Origin: Blastopirellula marina | GTDB taxonomy: Bacteria > Planctomycetota > Planctomycetia > Pirellulales > Pirellulaceae | Assembly (NCBI RefSeq): GCF_002967715.1 | Contig: NZ_PUIA01000064.1 | Location: forward strand, 60,858 to 124,857 | Direction: 5' to 3' | DNA: 64,000 bases | Shown: in pieces, positions 61,514 through 64,000 of the stretch | Position numbering within the stretch: the first letter of the stretch is position 1 | Layout: every line of letters begins with the position of its first letter | Position numbers and translations under genes: made by a program | The notes under the pieces: model-generated | Databases searched by the model: none | Told to the model about the DNA's origin: nothing | The model's input: only the letters and a program-made list of their open reading frames with translations

Positions 61514-61806
61514 ACAAGTACGAAAGAGCGATTGCAGCCTTAACTGCGGTTGCAAAGGAAGGAAGTGACAGTGACGCCAAATTCATTGAGTGTCTATTGC
61601 TCCCACTTCAAATGCTACGGGCGGAGGCGGATACCTATTTCTCATTGCTAAACGAAGTCGAAGCTCCCGCGCTCTACGACGCCCTAAAGCGTCTAAAGAA
61701 GAAGGTTGTCGAACTGGACGTAGGTAGTCCAGAGCATGAAGCAGCGCTGAACGCCCTGGATACCTTCGTGAAACGGACGATCCCAGCTACGAAACAGGGT
61801 GAGTGA
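61510..61806 (+). CDS. Small helical island protein coupled to the HTH gene
   Basis: 98 aa, ATG at 61510 overlapping the previous stop by 4 bp. Alpha-helical throughout (NKYERAIAALTAVAKEG, ECLLLPLQMLRAEADTYFSLL, ALYDALKRLKKKVVELDV). Not recognised. It probably acts with the HTH protein. A terminator lies about 100 bp downstream. Confidence 0.55.
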   Translation: MNKYERAIAALTAVAKEGSDSDAKFIECLLLPLQMLRAEADTYFSLLNEVEAPALYDALKRLKKKVVELDVGSPEHEAALNALDTFVKRTIPATKQGE

Positions 61807-61908
61807 TCACGCTCATCGACCAAGCCAGTTCCCGTTCTAAGTTGGGATGGGGTAGAAGCTGGGCATGGGAATGTCTTGATCGAGTATGCGGAAGTAAACT
61901 CCAGGTTG

Positions 61909-61953
61909 CCCCCGTCGCGTTTGCGGTGTCTTGACGCGGCGGGGGTTTTCCTT
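61909..61953 (+). terminator. Rho-independent terminator in the island
   Basis: CCCCCGTCGCGT (61909-61920) pairs with ACGCGGCGGGGG (61934-61945), one G-T wobble, and is followed by TTTTCCTTT. It ends the transcript of the HTH gene and its small partner. Confidence 0.85.
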
Positions 61954-62019
61954 TGTCAGTAATAGGCGTCTTTACAACCACGCTGAGATGATTGGGGAAT
62001 GGCATTGCCCGGTGGGTTG

Positions 62020-62033
62020 TGCAAGCGCTTGCA
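62020..62033. repeat. Island palindrome TGCAAGCGCTTGCA, copy 3
   Basis: Perfect 14-bp palindrome in the intergenic region upstream of the 261-aa gene and downstream of the terminator. Confidence 0.85.
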
Positions 62034-62138
62034 TCAGGTAAACCTGCTTCCTCGGTTTGGCTCCCATCTGTTGATCTTCCCCCTTCAGGCAACTCGAACT
62101 TGCCTCATATCGATGGTCCGCGCACGTTGGATTTCGAC

Positions 62139-62153
62139 TTTTGACGGTTAAGC
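62139..62153 (+). repeat. 15-bp repeat TTTTGACGGTTAAGC, copy 2
   Basis: Identical to 57009-57023 and, like it, preceded by TTTCG. It is in the same direction, about 62 bp upstream of the 261-aa gene. It may be a shared promoter/operator element or a recombinase arm site. Confidence 0.65.
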
Positions 62154-62214
62154 AATACTGCCTTATTATTTCGTCTTCTAACTGGCTCAGTGACTCTTAA
62201 TGAAAGGAACGACT

Positions 62215-63000
62215 ATGTCAATTTCACCTATGTCGATTTTTTTGTCGCAAGACGAAACTAGAAAACGCTATGAAGATGCCTTAGGTATTCTGAGAGCACA
62301 TCTCGAATACCACTACACCGGCTTTAATTCTGAGGTACCAACTCGCCATCTGCGGGATGCAGCGCAGGCGATGCAATGCATACATCCAGATTTTGCTCGC
62401 GAGATCGATGAGGCGGTCGCGGCGTCAAACAATTTTGAGGGGGAGTGGAGGACAAACGAGGAAATGCCATGCGACGACTATGTGTTGCCGCTACTAATGA
62501 CCCTTGAAGCCAAGTGCCTACGATTTTTGCAGGTTCACAAAAGTACTTTTGATGACGAAGGAAGTGTTAAGAAGCTCCGTGAGATTTATCAGGAAACTAT
62601 GGAGTACCAACTCGTGTACATCGTTTGCATAGTTGCTGCAAGGCATTTTAGGGCCACAGAATTTGGAGGTAATTCATACTGGGAGGGGATACCTTACCTA
62701 CTCGAGGACTCAAAGAAGTTGTGGGACGCTGGTCACACTATTGCTGCGATGGAAATTCGGGAGTTTGTGGAGTTATCCCGAATGCTCTCAAACCCCGAAA
62801 TTCTGGCAGTTGACTTGCTAACGTCTACTGCCAATCGGTTCTTCCAAAAAGGTGAAGCTCTCGCTGAAATTACCAAGATAGAAGGCAGTTTCGATAACAC
62901 TTACTGCGAAGCCATGAACGTGGCGATTGAACTTGGATTAACTTATCATCTTCAAGTGGGCGAGCAGGAGAGCGATGTTGAAGATGAGGTTTCTTCTTAG
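62215..63000 (+). CDS. Orphan island cargo protein, unknown function
   Basis: 261 aa. The second ATG at 62215 is preferred over 62200 because AAAGGA then lies at proper distance. The base composition is visibly more AT-rich than the core genes. The protein is soluble and mainly helical (RYEDALGILRAHLEYHYTGF, YVLPLLMTLEAKCLRFLQ, MEYQLVYIVCIVAARHF) with an acidic tail (EQESDVEDEVSS). No recognised motif. It stands alone between the terminator and the convergent recombinase gene, in the usual place for island cargo such as defence or regulatory genes; nothing in the sequence decides this. Confidence 0.6.
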   Translation: MSISPMSIFLSQDETRKRYEDALGILRAHLEYHYTGFNSEVPTRHLRDAAQAMQCIHPDFAREIDEAVAASNNFEGEWRTNEEMPCDDYVLPLLMTLEAKCLRFLQVHKSTFDDEGSVKKLREIYQETMEYQLVYIVCIVAARHFRATEFGGNSYWEGIPYLLEDSKKLWDAGHTIAAMEIREFVELSRMLSNPEILAVDLLTSTANRFFQKGEALAEITKIEGSFDNTYCEAMNVAIELGLTYHLQVGEQESDVEDEVSS

Positions 63001-63137
63001 TCGAGTTGAACCAACTCTTAGGGAATGATGAGCTATCCCGAAGGTTAAGCTCGATGAAGGGGAAGAATGCGTAGCGAATGTCGTGATGGACTACGACCGT
63101 TTGTGTGCGGAACCGATTTCCCACTACTGCCAACGAC

Positions 63138-63164
63138 AAGAGCCAGGCATTCGGGCCGGCTCTT
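63138..63164. other. Hairpin between convergent island genes
   Basis: AAGAGCC (63138-63144) pairs with GGCTCTT (63158-63164), with a short T-rich stretch after it on the plus strand. It may terminate the 261-aa gene transcript. Weak. Confidence 0.35.
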
Positions 63165-63211
63165 TAGGGGTTTTACTGATCAGGCGGCACGAGAAGCCAC
63201 GTCTGGGCCTA

Positions 63212-63820
63212 CTATGCCCCAAGGACGCTATACACTGTCGGCCTGCTGACACCCACTGCTCTGGCGATAGCTGCGACCGATTCGCCATCTGCCTTCAACT
63301 TACGGATCGCCTTCTCCTTCGTCGGTGTTACCGTCTTTCGGACACCCTTCTGACTACCGCCAATACGCTTGCCATCGGCCTTCGCTGCAGCCATCCCAGC
63401 ACGGACCCGCTCTGACCTCACCTCGTTCTCGTAAGCTGCGACAGAGGCCAGGACGTTTGCCATCAAACGACCTGAAGGGGTTGCCAGGTCTAGCCCGTCC
63501 TTCAGCGAAACCAAATTGACCTCAGCCTCTTGAAGCGTATCGAACAGTTTAGTGAGCCCTGAGGCGGTTCGGCCTAACCGGTCCAGTCGCCAAACGACTA
63601 GTGAGCTTACAGACCCCGACTCGATCAGAGCCTGTACCTTCTGCCACTCTGCTCGGTCCATGCTCTTGCCACTCTGCTTCTCACGAAACCACTTCACGTT
63701 GATACCGTCAGGCAGGGCATCGACCCAGCGTTGAAGGTCGGCCTTCTGGCTTCGATCCGTTTGGCGATTGCTGCTGACACGCACGTAGATCACTACCAAC
63801 TTCTCGGCTTTGCTCGGCAT
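63212..63820 (-). CDS. Serine recombinase (resolvase/invertase family)
   Basis: 202 aa, ATG at 63820 with AAGGGTG eight bases upstream. The N-terminal catalytic domain (about 8-145) has VVIYVRVSSNRQ with nucleophile Ser17 or the adjacent Ser18, SLVVWRLDRLGRTASGLTKL (about 74-93) and GRLMANVLASVAAYENEVRSERVRAG (about 118-143). A Hin-type HTH is at the C-terminus (EKAIRKLKADGESVAAIARAV, GVSRPTVYSVLGA). It is the size of Tn3/Hin-type enzymes and could invert or excise DNA. Inverted repeats at 63851-63888 upstream are possible binding sites. It is the second serine recombinase in this island. Confidence 0.9.
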   Translation of the reverse strand: MPSKAEKLVVIYVRVSSNRQTDRSQKADLQRWVDALPDGINVKWFREKQSGKSMDRAEWQKVQALIESGSVSSLVVWRLDRLGRTASGLTKLFDTLQEAEVNLVSLKDGLDLATPSGRLMANVLASVAAYENEVRSERVRAGMAAAKADGKRIGGSQKGVRKTVTPTKEKAIRKLKADGESVAAIARAVGVSRPTVYSVLGA

Positions 63821-63850
63821 CACTTCACCCTTTCGCCAATCTCAACAAGA

Positions 63851-63888
63851 ACTGTAAACCTCAGGTATGCCTCTGACTTTACAGTCAG
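63851..63888. promoter_or_regulatory. Inverted repeats upstream of the serine recombinase (possible crossover or operator site)
   Basis: ACTGTAAA (63851-63858) and TTTACAGT (63878-63885) are perfect inverted repeats with 19 bases between; CTGACT/AGTCAG (63873-63888) overlaps them. The size and layout fit a resolvase-type dimer site or operator 30-70 bp upstream of the ATG at 63820. Confidence 0.45.
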
Positions 63889-63900
63889 AAGCCTCGGCTA

Positions 63901-63913
63901 GCAAGCGCTTGCA
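63901..63913. repeat. Island palindrome, copy 4 (one end base differs)
   Basis: GCAAGCGCTTGCA; the 12-bp core GCAAGCGCTTGC is perfect and the outer T of the other copies is A here. It lies 80 bp upstream of the serine recombinase start. Confidence 0.8.
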
Positions 63914-64000
63914 CCTGGAATTAGTAGGGTCGAGTGGTCGTGACTGAGGCATAACCTGAAACTTTACACTCGATGGCTTCTAGGTCGGGGCGGGGGCACT

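Larger units (their letters stand above)
61807..62214. other. Intergenic region with terminator, palindrome and repeat
   Basis: 408 bp between the small coupled gene and the 261-aa gene. It holds the terminator at 61909-61953, the third island palindrome at 62020-62033 and the second TTTTGACGGTTAAGC repeat at 62139-62153. No gene is visible. Confidence 0.6.

Overview
The window looks like a chromosomal piece of a planctomycete, probably a Pirellulaceae relative (Blastopirellula/Rhodopirellula-like). This is judged by eye from protein style: very long TPR proteins, an ExbB plus double ExbD cassette, planctomycete-type flagellar proteins with long acidic linkers, and an ECF sigma factor paired with a large membrane-anchored partner. 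No 16S or other decisive marker is present.

Layout. 0-2.5 kb: a partial PlsC-like acyltransferase and galE (minus), then a XerC/XerD-type recombinase (plus). 2.5-8.8 kb: a minus-strand cassette of two ExbD proteins, one ExbB/TolQ-like channel protein and two secreted TPR proteins, likely a proton-powered envelope machine. 9.1-11.8 kb: an ECF sigma factor followed by a single-pass membrane protein with a degenerate VWA domain. 12-16.9 kb: two overlapping membrane-protein genes sharing a repeated unknown domain, malate dehydrogenase, and an alpha/beta-hydrolase-like protein without a serine nucleophile. 17.2-22.6 kb: an 840-aa TPR protein, a FlgN-like chaperone and a histidine kinase/sigma-54 activator pair. 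22.7-51.7 kb: a large flagellar locus read in one direction (flgB flgC fliE fliF fliG fliH fliI fliJ motE-like fliK flgD flgE flbD motA motB fliL fliN fliO fliP fliQ fliR flhB, then flhA flhF flhG, a small membrane protein, fliA). A textbook -24/-12 promoter lies just upstream of flgB. Two unrelated minus-strand genes (Zn-dependent phospholipase C-like, sulfotransferase) sit between flhB and flhA. 51.8-56.5 kb: an AstE/AspA-like deacylase, a GGDEF cyclase, a GlmU-like nucleotidyl/acyltransferase and metF.

56.8-64 kb: tRNA-Leu(CAA) followed by a mobile island. It has a tyrosine integrase next to the tRNA, an 11-bp tandem array between them, two serine recombinases, two small HTH/regulatory-looking proteins and several orphan genes. 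It also carries four copies of a palindrome (GCAAGCGCTTGC core) that I did not find in the preceding 57 kb. The far end of the island lies outside the window.

How the parts fit: the kinase and sigma-54 activator probably switch on the basal-body/hook operon from the -24/-12 promoter. FlhF/FlhG set flagellum placement, and FliA is encoded at the end of the locus for late genes that are not here (flagellin, caps, rod, rings). The main oddities are in the flagellar proteins: no fliM beside fliN, and a FliN with three FliM-like EIDALL motifs; FlhG without P-loop lysines; FlhB with NPTE; an activator with GAFTSA; and a hook protein with three Fn3-like inserts. The other main oddity is the island's repeated palindrome.
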